The translations under genes and the position numbers were made by a program. From positions 665,001-729,000 of the forward strand of contig NZ_MDGP01000001.1 of assembly GCF_001747095.1 (NCBI RefSeq): a stretch of 64,000 bases of DNA, written 5' to 3'. A model generated the notes under the pieces. The model did no database searches, had not been told where the DNA came from, and saw nothing but the letters and a program-made list of their open reading frames with translations. The DNA comes from Roseivirga sp. 4D4 (GTDB lineage Bacteria > Bacteroidota > Bacteroidia > Cytophagales > Cyclobacteriaceae). Positions 1 through 7,889 of this stretch are shown here, piece by piece (positions within the stretch are counted from its first letter, which is position 1; each line of letters begins with the position of its first letter).

Positions 1-147
1 TCCCACCATGCTCTTTCAGGAGTAATGCTTCCTCGCAATGAATCTTGTCGGGTGAAGTTTTGGGCGAAAGCATTTAGAGAAGTAAACAGTAACGTAAAAA
101 CCAGGAATCGTTTCATTCGAAAATTTTTATCCAAGATAGGGAATTAG
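1..147 (+). CDS. Possible C-terminal tail of a gene cut by the window edge
   Basis: The first frame of the window is open from base 1 to a TAG at 145-147 and encodes 48 residues. The tail is basic and ends in FIRKFLSKIGN. I do not recognise a family, and an open frame this short can occur by chance. The stretch from 148 to 249 shows nothing I can name beyond being the leader of the next gene. Confidence 0.2.
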   Translation, partial: SHHALSGVMLPRNESCRVKFWAKAFREVNSNVKTRNRFIRKFLSKIGN

Positions 148-249
148 GCGGTTTGAAGAGCTAGTGCTAGCCTTAGTTCCTCCAATGGTAAGTTCCGTAT
201 TCCAACCTGTCTGGGAGTGGTCGTGTCAAATGAATAAACCAAAAGACCT

Positions 250-909
250 ATGAAGACTCAAAAACTTATCCTGATTTCGCTTTTTTCATTTCTCACTTTT
301 CAACTTTCTGCTCAGATTTCTATGGGCCTTAAAGGAGGGTATACGCGCGCCTGGGAGAAATATGATGTAGATGTACCAGAAGATGCTCGCATTCATGTTA
401 AAGGATTCAATATTGCTGGAATGGTCTACCTCAAAGTGAATGATCACCTGAGCCTTGGCATTGAACCGGGTTATGTTGAGCGTGGTGCCGCCTGTATACC
501 TGGTTGGAATGTAATTGACCCCGGTTTTAGAGGTGATACTGAACTGTTTTTGAAGTATGCTGAACTACCAATTATGGCGCAAGGTCAGTTGCCTTTGCTC
601 AACGGAAAACTAGAGATCTTTGGTAAAGTAGGATATGGTATGGCTTATCTGACAACTGCATTTGAAAAGATCACGGATTTGGATGGTATTGTTGCCCCAA
701 CGCGCTCTAAATTGGATTTGAGTAATGATGATCGATTGAACCGGTTCGACCATGGGATGCATGGTACTATAGGACTAAGCAAGACTTTTGGTAAGGGGCG
801 GGTTTTTATAGAAACCGCCTTTTACAGCAGTGTAAGAGATGCGGATAGGAACAACTTTTCCAGGAATCGAAACCTGAACTTTAATCTGGGTTATCTTCTT
901 GATTTGTAA
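250..909 (+). CDS. Outer-membrane beta-barrel protein
   Basis: A 219-residue protein with a clear signal peptide (residues 1 to about 22, ending LSAQ). The mature part alternates polar and hydrophobic residues and is rich in Gly and aromatics, starting at SMGLKGGYTRAWE, as in small porin-like barrels of Bacteroidota (OMP_b-brl / PorT-like class). The C-terminus (NLNFNLGYLLDL) looks like a last beta strand for BAM insertion. It probably sits in the outer membrane; no substrate or partner can be read from the sequence. It stands alone on the plus strand, facing a convergent gene across a strong hairpin. Confidence 0.7.
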   Translation: MKTQKLILISLFSFLTFQLSAQISMGLKGGYTRAWEKYDVDVPEDARIHVKGFNIAGMVYLKVNDHLSLGIEPGYVERGAACIPGWNVIDPGFRGDTELFLKYAELPIMAQGQLPLLNGKLEIFGKVGYGMAYLTTAFEKITDLDGIVAPTRSKLDLSNDDRLNRFDHGMHGTIGLSKTFGKGRVFIETAFYSSVRDADRNNFSRNRNLNFNLGYLLDL

Positions 910-960
910 GTTTAAATAGGCCGAGTCTTTGTTGGTGTTATGGTCATCAGAGTGGTAAAA

Positions 961-990
961 GTTCCTTCGTTTTACTCAGTATGGAAAGGG
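961..990. repeat. REP-like dispersed repeat, copy 1
   Basis: First of three related 30-base copies within 1.3 kb, of the form GTTCCTTCG-(5 or 6)-ACTCAG-(2)-TxGAAAGG. The CCT at one end and AGG at the other give a weak imperfect palindrome. This copy is the most diverged. It lies between two convergent genes, immediately before their shared terminator. Confidence 0.5.
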
Positions 991-999
991 ATGGCATAT

Positions 1000-1031
1000 A
1001 AAAGAGCTCCACATCACTGTGGAGCTCTTTT
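1000..1031. terminator. Bidirectional rho-independent terminator
   Basis: A perfect 14-base-pair stem (1000-1013 with 1018-1031) closes a four-base loop, TCAC. The arms start with AAAA and end with TTTT, so the hairpin can stop both the barrel gene on the plus strand and the GH16-like gene on the minus strand. Confidence 0.85.
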
Positions 1032-1049
1032 CATTAAATGTATTGCCGG

Positions 1050-1913
1050 TTATGGCATTTCTAAATGTGAAATCTCACAGAAAACCGGTTTAGCAGTTGA
1101 AGGTCCTCCATAAGGCCAAAGGTTCATATGAAGTTTCATGCCTGAACTCTTTGATGGCACGTAGCTATTCACAGATGTTGGTGTGGTATGAGATATGGTA
1201 TCAACACTGGTGAAAGGGAATTTCGAAGAGTCAAAAGCCCCATAGGCTAAATAGAATTCTATTGGAGTGCCCCCAGCAGTCCACTTGACTAAAACGGTCA
1301 CTTCACCAGATGAAGGAATTTTAGTGACGTCAATGGCTATGCGCTTCAAGATATTCCAATCTGGCTTATCTTTCGTGGCTGCATCCCAGGGCTGAAGTGT
1401 AAATTGGCCATTGTTCTTGATAGGCCCGCCAGGTTGGTTGGCGATCCATCCTGAACCATCATTGGGTTGGCCTTGGTAGCCTAATTCAAGAAAGTCGATT
1501 TCTGAATGAGCATTGCTACCTCCACCAGTACCTTTGTCATAAAGGAAAATACCAAAAGTAGTGGTCATGTTGAGCTGAGGAGGGGAAGGGTTGCTAAGCG
1601 CAAATTGATCCCAAGCCAAATTGCCATTGCCGTCTGTGATCTTAAATGTGCAGCAATAGGTACCATAGTTGACAGTGTTCTGAAATACGGCTTCTGAGGC
1701 AGCCCAAATTTCTTCTTGTTGCCCATTATTGTTCCAGTATTGGCCAGAGTTCTGTTGAAGACTCAGTTCTAAATTGCCATTACTAAGTACCTGTACATTA
1801 CTCGCCATCCACATGCTGCCTCCATTTACTTTGAGGCCTGGATTACTGTAAGTTGGCGGTGGTGCGTGAGAGTCTGTTTGGATAGTAAAACTACCCCACT
1901 TTAGTGTTGTCAT
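1050..1913 (-). CDS. GH16-like (concanavalin-fold) protein without signal peptide
   Basis: A 287-residue protein that reads as one jelly-roll domain. Residues 138-143 are EIDFLE, which fits the ExDxxE catalytic motif of glycoside hydrolase family 16 (laminarinases, agarases, carrageenases and relatives), in the context HSEIDFLELG. A later MNLWPYGG segment (about residues 262-269) resembles the C-terminal strand of that fold. The sequence starts MTTLKWGSF with no signal peptide or lipobox, unusual for an enzyme acting on external polysaccharide. It could instead be a lectin-like relative, a protein exported by another route, or a toxin-like effector. The start is the ATG at 1911-1913; I see no better upstream start. 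Family confidence is moderate; substrate is unknown. Confidence 0.6.
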   Translation of the reverse strand: MTTLKWGSFTIQTDSHAPPPTYSNPGLKVNGGSMWMASNVQVLSNGNLELSLQQNSGQYWNNNGQQEEIWAASEAVFQNTVNYGTYCCTFKITDGNGNLAWDQFALSNPSPPQLNMTTTFGIFLYDKGTGGGSNAHSEIDFLELGYQGQPNDGSGWIANQPGGPIKNNGQFTLQPWDAATKDKPDWNILKRIAIDVTKIPSSGEVTVLVKWTAGGTPIEFYLAYGAFDSSKFPFTSVDTISHTTPTSVNSYVPSKSSGMKLHMNLWPYGGPSTAKPVFCEISHLEMP

Positions 1914-2081
1914 TGTGTGGTTATTTATGTTAAGTATTAAACACCATCAATTACTATAGATTATATCTAGTAAGCAACAGCTTAACCGAAATTGATGAGC
2001 TGTCTTTTGGGCTTTTGCTTTGCTTCAACTTCTCACTCTCAGCCTTTGTTGATGTTGTCACCAACAAAATGGTTTCAAACA

Positions 2082-2111
2082 GTTCCTTCGTTATCACTCA
2101 GGGTAGAAAGG
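2082..2111. repeat. REP-like dispersed repeat, copy 2
   Basis: GTTCCTTCGTTATCACTCAG followed by GGTAGAAAGG. It differs at only a few positions from the copy at 2229-2258 and lies in the gene-free stretch 1914-2425. A short inverted repeat, TTTGTTG/CAACAAA, lies just before it at 2045-2068. Confidence 0.55.
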
Positions 2112-2228
2112 GGGGAGAAATTTTACTTTTTTTGAGTCTAACTGTAAGTTGAATATGGAGGAGTCTTAGGCCTGCTCCAGTCTTCTTCTTTCCCTGAGTT
2201 TGCGAAGGGTCTAAATTCAAAGTACGTA

Positions 2229-2258
2229 GTTCCTTCGCTGCCACTCAGGATAGAAAGG
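2229..2258. repeat. REP-like dispersed repeat, copy 3
   Basis: GTTCCTTCGCTGCCACTCAG followed by GATAGAAAGG. It directly precedes the terminator hairpin and the tRNA-Gln tail copy, so repeat, terminator and tRNA tail form one composite block. Confidence 0.55.
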
Positions 2259-2270
2259 AAAGAGCACAAA

Positions 2271-2298
2271 AAAAGCCTCACATTTCTGTGAAGCTTTT
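2271..2298 (-). terminator. Terminator behind the tRNA-Gln tail copy
   Basis: A 12-base stem with one mismatch (2271-2282 with 2287-2298, loop TTTC). Read on the minus strand it ends in a run of seven T, so it belongs to minus-strand transcription. It starts one base after the copied tRNA tail, just where a tRNA terminator would lie. Confidence 0.7.
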
Positions 2299-2315
2299 GT
2301 TGGTCTACTAGGGCT
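2299..2315 (-). repeat. 17-base copy of the tRNA-Gln 3' end (attachment-like)
   Basis: GTTGGTCTACTAGGGCT at 2299-2315 is identical to 2425-2441, the acceptor and T-arm end of the intact tRNA-Gln. Upstream of this tail the rest of a tRNA is absent: the 109 bases between the copies carry an unrelated inverted repeat (CCCGAT...ATCGGG, 2317-2342) and the terminator of the intact tRNA. Such a tail copy is what a tRNA-targeting integration event leaves behind, but it could also be the remnant of a second tRNA-Gln gene. Confidence 0.6.
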
Positions 2316-2388
2316 TCCCGATATCCACTGCGTTTCATCGGGACTTCCGCTGCGCTACAGCTTCTCGCCCATAAATAAGTATAAACCA

Positions 2389-2416
2389 AAGAATCCCACC
2401 TAAGGGCGGGATTCTT
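2389..2416 (-). terminator. Terminator of tRNA-Gln
   Basis: A 12-base stem with one mismatch (2389-2400 with 2405-2416, loop TAAG), ten bases past the 3' end of the intact tRNA on the minus strand and followed by TTTGG. It fits a transcription stop for the tRNA. Confidence 0.65.
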
Positions 2417-2425
2417 CGTTTTAAG

Positions 2426-2498
2426 TTGGTCTACTAGGGCTCGAACCTAGACTCTTCTGGACCAAAACCAGACGTGTTGCCAGTTACACCATAGACCA
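2426..2498 (-). tRNA. tRNA-Gln (anticodon TTG)
   Basis: On the minus strand the 73 bases fold as a cloverleaf. The acceptor arms are TGGTCTA and TAGACCA with discriminator A. The anticodon arm is TCTGG-TTTTGGT-CCAGA, which places TTG at positions 34-36, and the T arm carries GGTTCGAGCC. CCA is not encoded beyond the discriminator. It reads glutamine codons CAA, and CAG by wobble. Confidence 0.93.
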
Positions 2499-2577
2499 TC
2501 CTGTAATTGGGTTCACAAAAGTAGTACTTGCCTTTTTATTTGAAAACCTTTTCTAGAAAATTTTTAGAGTTCTTTGC

Positions 2578-3780
2578 TTAGTCGTCAACTTTCCAAAAAG
2601 CGATGCCACCTGCTTGTTTCCCCAGGTACGCGGTGTCCACAACCTTAAGGGTCTTAAGGTCAATTACATCCACCATGCCAGGGTCGTCATTCTTTCCTTC
2701 TACGGACACAAATGCATATCTGCTGTCAGATGAAATGGCAACACCATGGGTCACCTTTTGGCTGTTTTCGAGGCTTGCTAGTTCTTTTCCTGTTTCTAAA
2801 TCCCAGATGCCAGTTTTAGCAGCGGTTTTGTAAGACACTACCATATACTTTCCATCAGGGCTGAGGTCAATATTGTAAGGACCTTTATCTGTAGTAAACT
2901 TACGCGTAGCCTTCCAAGTCTTGGTGTCGATTTCCAAAACTTCAGCAGAACCATTTCCAGCCACATACACTAAGTCTTTGCTTGGGTGAGGGCTGACCCA
3001 GGTAGGTTTGAAAGCTGAGTGCTTCATGCCACCCATGTCCATTTTACTATGGTCCATCTTACTGTGATCCATTTTGGAGTGGTCCATTTCCTTAGCCTTT
3101 TCTTCCTTCTTGTCCATACCGGAATGATCCATCTTGCTATGGTCCATTTTTGAATGATCCATAGTTGAGTGGTCTACCAAACCTTTGGAAGCTTCATCTA
3201 AATCCAGCGTTCTGGCTACTTTTAGATTAAAGGCATCAATTTCGAATAGTTCGCCAGACATCATGGCTACTGAGTAGTGTTTCATGCCATCCGCTGAGAT
3301 ACGGCTACCATGAGGCATTGCACCGGTAGTGATTTGGTCTAGCTCAGTCATGCTCTCCACATCAACGACAGATACTGTACTTGGCACCATATCACCGTGA
3401 AGGTTGAAGTTCACGCAGTAGAGTAAGCCTGTCACAGGAGAGATTTGCATAGAAGCAGGGAAGAGGCCGAGTTCAACAGAACCAACTACCTCATCAGTAC
3501 CAGTTTTGTACTTGTATAGCCTTCCATAAGGGTTACCATGGGCAAGACTCAAGTACCAGTATTCTCCACTTGGGTCAACTGTGATACCATGTGGCCCTTC
3601 AATTTCCTGAGGCCAAACACCTACTTGGATATTCTTGATGGTCTCTGCTTTCTTGCCATCAAACTTGACAACAGATACTTCATCTTCAGATTCGGCTGTC
3701 ACATAGACATAATAGTCTTGACCGTAAGTTGCAGCTGAAAACAGTGCTGCAAAGATTATTGATAGTGTTATTCTTTTCAT
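2578..3780 (-). CDS. Exported beta-propeller (YVTN/YncE-like) with a DHSxM metal-binding insert
   Basis: A 400-residue protein from the ATG at 3778-3780; an in-frame TTG five codons upstream is less likely because MKRITLSIIFAAL starts a normal signal peptide (to about residue 21). The body shows repeated propeller blades, for example GPHGITVDPSGEYWY, ISADGMKHYSV and YNIDLSPDGKYMVV. Residues 203-255 interrupt the propeller with seven DHSxM units in two blocks (four, an acidic/basic spacer, then three), followed by a short Met/Gly/His segment. Such His/Met-rich runs bind copper or silver in periplasmic proteins such as the CopA/PcoA group. It is the last gene of an operon with two LVIVD-repeat proteins; the next gene upstream ends 20 bases before this start. 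Role inferred: a periplasmic or surface propeller that may chelate metal. Confidence 0.75.
   Translation of the reverse strand: MKRITLSIIFAALFSAATYGQDYYVYVTAESEDEVSVVKFDGKKAETIKNIQVGVWPQEIEGPHGITVDPSGEYWYLSLAHGNPYGRLYKYKTGTDEVVGSVELGLFPASMQISPVTGLLYCVNFNLHGDMVPSTVSVVDVESMTELDQITTGAMPHGSRISADGMKHYSVAMMSGELFEIDAFNLKVARTLDLDEASKGLVDHSTMDHSKMDHSKMDHSGMDKKEEKAKEMDHSKMDHSKMDHSKMDMGGMKHSAFKPTWVSPHPSKDLVYVAGNGSAEVLEIDTKTWKATRKFTTDKGPYNIDLSPDGKYMVVSYKTAAKTGIWDLETGKELASLENSQKVTHGVAISSDSRYAFVSVEGKNDDPGMVDVIDLKTLKVVDTAYLGKQAGGIAFWKVDD
3016..3174 (-). repeat. Coding tandem repeat (DHSxM units)
   Basis: The bases coding the seven DHSxM units repeat with a 15-base period, in two blocks separated by about 36 bases coding a Lys/Glu spacer. 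Codon use differs between units (for example TCCATCTTGC versus TCCATTTTGG), so the array has been kept long enough to collect silent changes and is not a fresh slippage product. Confidence 0.8.
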
Positions 3781-3800
3781 TTTCTTAGAGATCAATCGCC

Positions 3801-5750
3801 TTATTTACTTTCGATTTTTACGTTTTCTGCTTTAGGTGGTTCCACTTTAGATACCCAAAGTCCGCTGTGCATATCGGAATAGAATAAATATCCTTTATGC
3901 AGTTGCGCGCCCCAAGTTTGAGGCATGTTTGGAATATACCCGTTAGGATCACCTGGCATGAAAAAGTTAATCTGTCGGCCTTGGGCCAAAAGATCACCCA
4001 TTAATTCTCCGCTGATGTCTACTATGCGGACACCACCATTATAGAAAGTGGCATAGAGTGTTTCTGTTTCCTCATCCACCCAGAAGTTATGCGAACCCGC
4101 AAATGGTACTTCAAAGCGCGCTACTTCCTTAGGGTTATCCAAATCAGTAAAGTCGATCATATGGAGATATCCTCCCGCAAGGTAAGAGCCATTTTCCCCG
4201 TAAGGAAATACTTCATCTCCGGCAATTACATAGAATTTACCTGTCGACTTACTTTTAAATGGAAATGCCGCATGATTGTCGCCACTAGGGTAGGTGTAGC
4301 TCGCAAACTGAACTGGGTTTTCAGGTGAGCCACCAGCAATGCCGTTTCCAACGTCTACCAACTGAACGCCATCTGACCAGTTCGAAGAATAGGCAATCCC
4401 ATCTTGCACCCAAACGTCATGGATGGAATGTCCAGGCGTGTCCAATTCAAACTTGCTTACTGCCTTTGGGTTTTTAGGGTCTTTAATGTCGATCACATAA
4501 TACTTCTGTCCAGCACTTAGCGCATAGACATAGCCTTTATCTACAAATACGTTATGAACCCCTCCTGTAAGGTTTTTATCATACGTAGCATGGATTTTCA
4601 CATCTCTGGGGTTTGACGTATCGAGAATGACAAGGCCGTTTTTTCTATTGGAAGCACCTTCTCGGCTAATGACGGTTACGTTTCCATCTTCAGAAACCTT
4701 CACATCATTCACCGTTCTAGCATCCACTTTGATACTGTCGATTCTTTCAATATTAGCAGGATCCGTAACATCCCAGAAGTAGGCGGTACCGTCTGCACTC
4801 CAAGTGCCTGTCACTGCATAGTCACGACCATCCTGGCCTTCCCAAACCCAAAGGTCAGAGGTAAACTTTTCACTTACAGTTCCTTGTCCTACAGTCTCTA
4901 TTTTGCGTTTGACATTTCGAGGAACAATCCTGAGTGTTTTTTGAGCTGAAGCTACGCCAGCAGAAACAGTAACGGTGTATACACCGGCCTTATCGGCAAC
5001 AAAATTACCATCTTGGCGAATCAGACCAGAAGCAGTGGTCGAAACGTCATCTGCTTTTCCATCAAATGAATAACGAAGAGGAATATCTTCTAAAACGCGA
5101 CCTTTTTCATTGAGCGCTTTAGCAGTGAAGTGGAAGACATCTCCAGTTCTTCCCTGATCATTGTCTACTTCCAGTTCAATGTAATCCACAGGGTTTTTGA
5201 CAACATTAACGCTAATGGTGTTTTCAATATCGCCTGCCTTCGCAGTGATATTCACTTTACCCTCTTTTCTACTATTTATGTAGCCGAAAGGATCAACTGT
5301 TGCAATCTTTTCGTCACTAGAACTTAAATCTACCTGAACGTCATTTCTGGTAAGTCCTGCCTTATCTAAAACAGTATACTTGAATTGAACCGGGGTTCCC
5401 TTGTAAACTTGCTCAGGGATATCGGTAATTTTTATCTCAGATATCTCGGGATAATTCACTTTGACATCAAAAGCCAAGCGAGCGCCAGCTGAAAAGGCCA
5501 AAAGGTTTACCTCGCCTGGTAAGAAGGCGTGTGCTACTCCCAGAGAGTCGACAAATACTTTCTTCTTGTCTCTAGAGAAGATCCTGACTGGATCATCAGT
5601 TCTTTCACCACCTTCAGTTACATATACTTCTAACTGTAATTTATCTCCCACCTCCAGTGTCAAATCAGTGTTTGATACCACGATTTTCTTTTGGGCTTTC
5701 AATCCTGTCCCCAAAAGAACAAGTAGAAGTGTTACAAGTAATCTTTTCAT
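3801..5750 (-). CDS. Secreted Ig-like/LVIVD beta-propeller protein, paralogue 2
   Basis: A 649-residue protein with a signal peptide (residues 1-20, ending LKAQ). Residues about 21-280 form three Ig-like modules of the BIG2 type, including segments DEKIATVDPFGYI and GVYTVTVSAG. Residues about 285-640 form a propeller of LVIVD-type blades, with phrases such as AYFWDVTDPANIERIDS, GLVILDTSNPRDVKI and GVRIVDISGEL. It is closely similar over its whole length to the next gene upstream (5828-7789), most strongly in the propeller, so the two arose by tandem duplication. It is followed after 20 bases by the DHSxM propeller gene. Likely exported or surface-exposed; no enzyme motif is visible. Confidence 0.75.
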   Translation of the reverse strand: MKRLLVTLLLVLLGTGLKAQKKIVVSNTDLTLEVGDKLQLEVYVTEGGERTDDPVRIFSRDKKKVFVDSLGVAHAFLPGEVNLLAFSAGARLAFDVKVNYPEISEIKITDIPEQVYKGTPVQFKYTVLDKAGLTRNDVQVDLSSSDEKIATVDPFGYINSRKEGKVNITAKAGDIENTISVNVVKNPVDYIELEVDNDQGRTGDVFHFTAKALNEKGRVLEDIPLRYSFDGKADDVSTTASGLIRQDGNFVADKAGVYTVTVSAGVASAQKTLRIVPRNVKRKIETVGQGTVSEKFTSDLWVWEGQDGRDYAVTGTWSADGTAYFWDVTDPANIERIDSIKVDARTVNDVKVSEDGNVTVISREGASNRKNGLVILDTSNPRDVKIHATYDKNLTGGVHNVFVDKGYVYALSAGQKYYVIDIKDPKNPKAVSKFELDTPGHSIHDVWVQDGIAYSSNWSDGVQLVDVGNGIAGGSPENPVQFASYTYPSGDNHAAFPFKSKSTGKFYVIAGDEVFPYGENGSYLAGGYLHMIDFTDLDNPKEVARFEVPFAGSHNFWVDEETETLYATFYNGGVRIVDISGELMGDLLAQGRQINFFMPGDPNGYIPNMPQTWGAQLHKGYLFYSDMHSGLWVSKVEPPKAENVKIESK

Positions 5751-5784
5751 ATGCTCATTGATTTAAGAAGTGAAAGGGTGAATA

Positions 5785-5811
5785 AGTGATGATTAGGCCT
5801 TAATCATCACT
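5785..5811 (-). terminator. Intercistronic hairpin between the two LVIVD paralogues
   Basis: A perfect 11-base stem (5785-5795 with 5801-5811) with a five-base loop, 17 bases past the stop of the upstream paralogue. No T-run follows on the minus strand. It may be a partial terminator or a 3' processing and stability element that lowers expression of the two downstream genes. Confidence 0.45.
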
Positions 5812-5827
5812 CAATCACTTTCTTACC

Positions 5828-7789
5828 TTATTTACTTTGGATCTTGGTCTCTTTCGGCTTTTCTGGTTCTAGCTTAGCAGACCAAAGACCACTGTTAAAG
5901 TCAGAATAGAAAATATGTCCTTTATACAGCTGAGCGCCCCAGGTAAATGGTGCATTCGCTGTATAACCATTTGGATCATTCGGTACGATCCAGGCGATTT
6001 CTCTACCTTGCTTTCTGAGATCACCCATCAGTTCTCCACTTAGGTCAACTACACGAACTCCCTCATTGTAGAATGCTACATAAAGGATGTCATCCTCGAT
6101 CCAATAGTTGTGAGAACCTGCATTTGGTACTTCAAAGCGTGCAATTTCCTCAGGATTATCCAAGTCAGTGAAGTCGACAATATGCAAGTAACCAGCAGCT
6201 CGGTTAACACCACCTTTTTGCGTATTGAGACCATAAGGGAAGATCTCATCTCCACCAATCACATAGAATTTACCGGTAGATTTACTTCTGTAAGGGAAGG
6301 AAGCATGGTTGGCGTTGTTAGGGTAGGCATAACTAGCAAACTGCGTTGGATTCTTTACCGAACCACCCGCAATACCATTTCCGACATCCACCAACTGAAT
6401 ACCATCTGACCAGTTCGAAGAATAAGCAATGCCATCTTCCACCCAAACATCGTGGATAGAGTGCCCTGGGGTATCTAATTCGAATTTAGAAACCGCATAA
6501 GGGTTTTTAGGATCATCAATATTGATGATGTAGTATTTCTGTCCACCGCTTAAGGCATAAATGTGATTGTCTGCGATAAACACATTATGTACACCACCAG
6601 TCATGTTCTCATCAAATCGAGAGATGATTTCAACTTCTCTAGGGTTTTTGACATCGATAATGACGAGCCCATTTTTTCTATTCGAAGCTCCCTCACGGCT
6701 GATCACACATAGTGTTCCGTCTTCAGAGATCTTCACATCATTCACTGTTCGGGCGTCCACCTGAACAGAATCGATTTTTGTGATATTGGCAGGGTCCGTC
6801 ACATCCCAGAAGTAAGCAGTACCATCGGCACCCCAAGTTCCGGTTACGGCATAATCTCTGCCATCAATGCCTTCCCATACCCAGAAGTCGGAAGTATGCT
6901 TGTCAGTGACAGAGCCTTGTCCAACAACTTCGATCTTTCGTTTTACCTCACGAGGGCTGATTTTCAGTGTTTTCGAAGCTGATGCTACTCCGCAAGAAAC
7001 TGTCACAGTGTACATGCCTGCTTCATCGGCTACAAAGCGTCCATCTTGCTTAATTAGACCTGATGCATTGATACTTACATTGTCAGAAACACCGTAGAAT
7101 GAGTAAGATAGAGGTGCGTCTGGCACTTCATTTCCCTTGGCATCCAAGGCCTTAGCCGAGAAGTGGAATACATCTCCTGTTCTGGCCTGGTCTCCATCAG
7201 AGGTCAATTCAATTCTTGTGATTGGATTTTTCACCACGTTAATGTTGACTGTATTTACAACATCTTCTGACTGAATTTCAATGGAAGTTCTGCCCGGTTT
7301 ATAGGTGGTTATCAATCCAAAAGAGTTTACGGTCGCAATAGACTCGTCTTTTGAAGTGAAAGAGATCGATGGGTTCTTTCTGGTGAGCCCAGCTTTATCA
7401 ATTGCAGCGTAGCTCAAGGTTATCGGTGTGCCGGCATAAATTCGGTTAGGCACATCATCAACTTTGATTTCGGCAATGGGAGGGAAGTTCACGGTTACCT
7501 CAAAAGTCTTACGAGGGGCTCCTGGAGAAATGGCAATAACATTATACGATCCTGGGAGTATGGCCGTCAATGTATTCGTGGAATCGACAGAAAGACTTCT
7601 TCTGGCTCTTGAGAACATTCTAACAGGATTATCGAGCTTTTTGCCATCCTTCATTACATAGGCATTGAGTTTTTTCTTAGCGCCAACTTCGAGTACTATG
7701 TTTTCAGGTTCAATTACGATTTCCTGACCAATAATGGCTGCCGGCAAGGTCATTAACAAGGCCAGCATATAAATGCGGATTAACTTCAT
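5828..7789 (-). CDS. Secreted Ig-like/LVIVD beta-propeller protein, paralogue 1
   Basis: A 653-residue protein with a signal peptide (residues 1-21, ending AIIGQ), three BIG2/Ig-like modules to about residue 283 (for example ESIATVNSFGLITTY and GMYTVTVSCG) and an LVIVD beta-propeller to the C-terminus (for example GLVIIDVKNPREVEI and GVRVVDLSGEL). The stretch ISREGASNRKNGLV is the same in its tandem copy downstream. It is the first gene of the three-gene propeller operon; about 100 bases with no gene separate it from the MFS gene, leaving room for a promoter. Function unknown; the architecture suggests a surface-binding or scaffold protein. Confidence 0.75.
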   Translation of the reverse strand: MKLIRIYMLALLMTLPAAIIGQEIVIEPENIVLEVGAKKKLNAYVMKDGKKLDNPVRMFSRARRSLSVDSTNTLTAILPGSYNVIAISPGAPRKTFEVTVNFPPIAEIKVDDVPNRIYAGTPITLSYAAIDKAGLTRKNPSISFTSKDESIATVNSFGLITTYKPGRTSIEIQSEDVVNTVNINVVKNPITRIELTSDGDQARTGDVFHFSAKALDAKGNEVPDAPLSYSFYGVSDNVSINASGLIKQDGRFVADEAGMYTVTVSCGVASASKTLKISPREVKRKIEVVGQGSVTDKHTSDFWVWEGIDGRDYAVTGTWGADGTAYFWDVTDPANITKIDSVQVDARTVNDVKISEDGTLCVISREGASNRKNGLVIIDVKNPREVEIISRFDENMTGGVHNVFIADNHIYALSGGQKYYIINIDDPKNPYAVSKFELDTPGHSIHDVWVEDGIAYSSNWSDGIQLVDVGNGIAGGSVKNPTQFASYAYPNNANHASFPYRSKSTGKFYVIGGDEIFPYGLNTQKGGVNRAAGYLHIVDFTDLDNPEEIARFEVPNAGSHNYWIEDDILYVAFYNEGVRVVDLSGELMGDLRKQGREIAWIVPNDPNGYTANAPFTWGAQLYKGHIFYSDFNSGLWSAKLEPEKPKETKIQSK

Positions 7790-7889
7790 GGTATTTTGTT
7801 TAAGGAATTTTACGGAATGTACTCAATCCTATATGGTGATACAAGAATGATATATATGGGTGGTCACCAAATGGATTACTGGTTAAATC

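Noticed and set aside
2299..2315. A second complete tRNA-Gln
   Set aside because: Only the last 17 bases match; there is no anticodon arm, D arm or 5' acceptor strand upstream.
2138..2389. An 83-codon minus-strand open frame across the tRNA-tail/repeat block
   Set aside because: It runs through a terminator hairpin, the copied tRNA tail and a REP-like repeat, has no signal or domain, and its translation (with GYREALVDQ) reflects the repeat DNA. I treat it as spurious.
3030..3174. A CRISPR or non-coding tandem array at the short repeats
   Set aside because: The 15-base period is in frame and codes the DHSxM units; spacers and palindromic repeats are absent. No CRISPR array was seen anywhere in the window.
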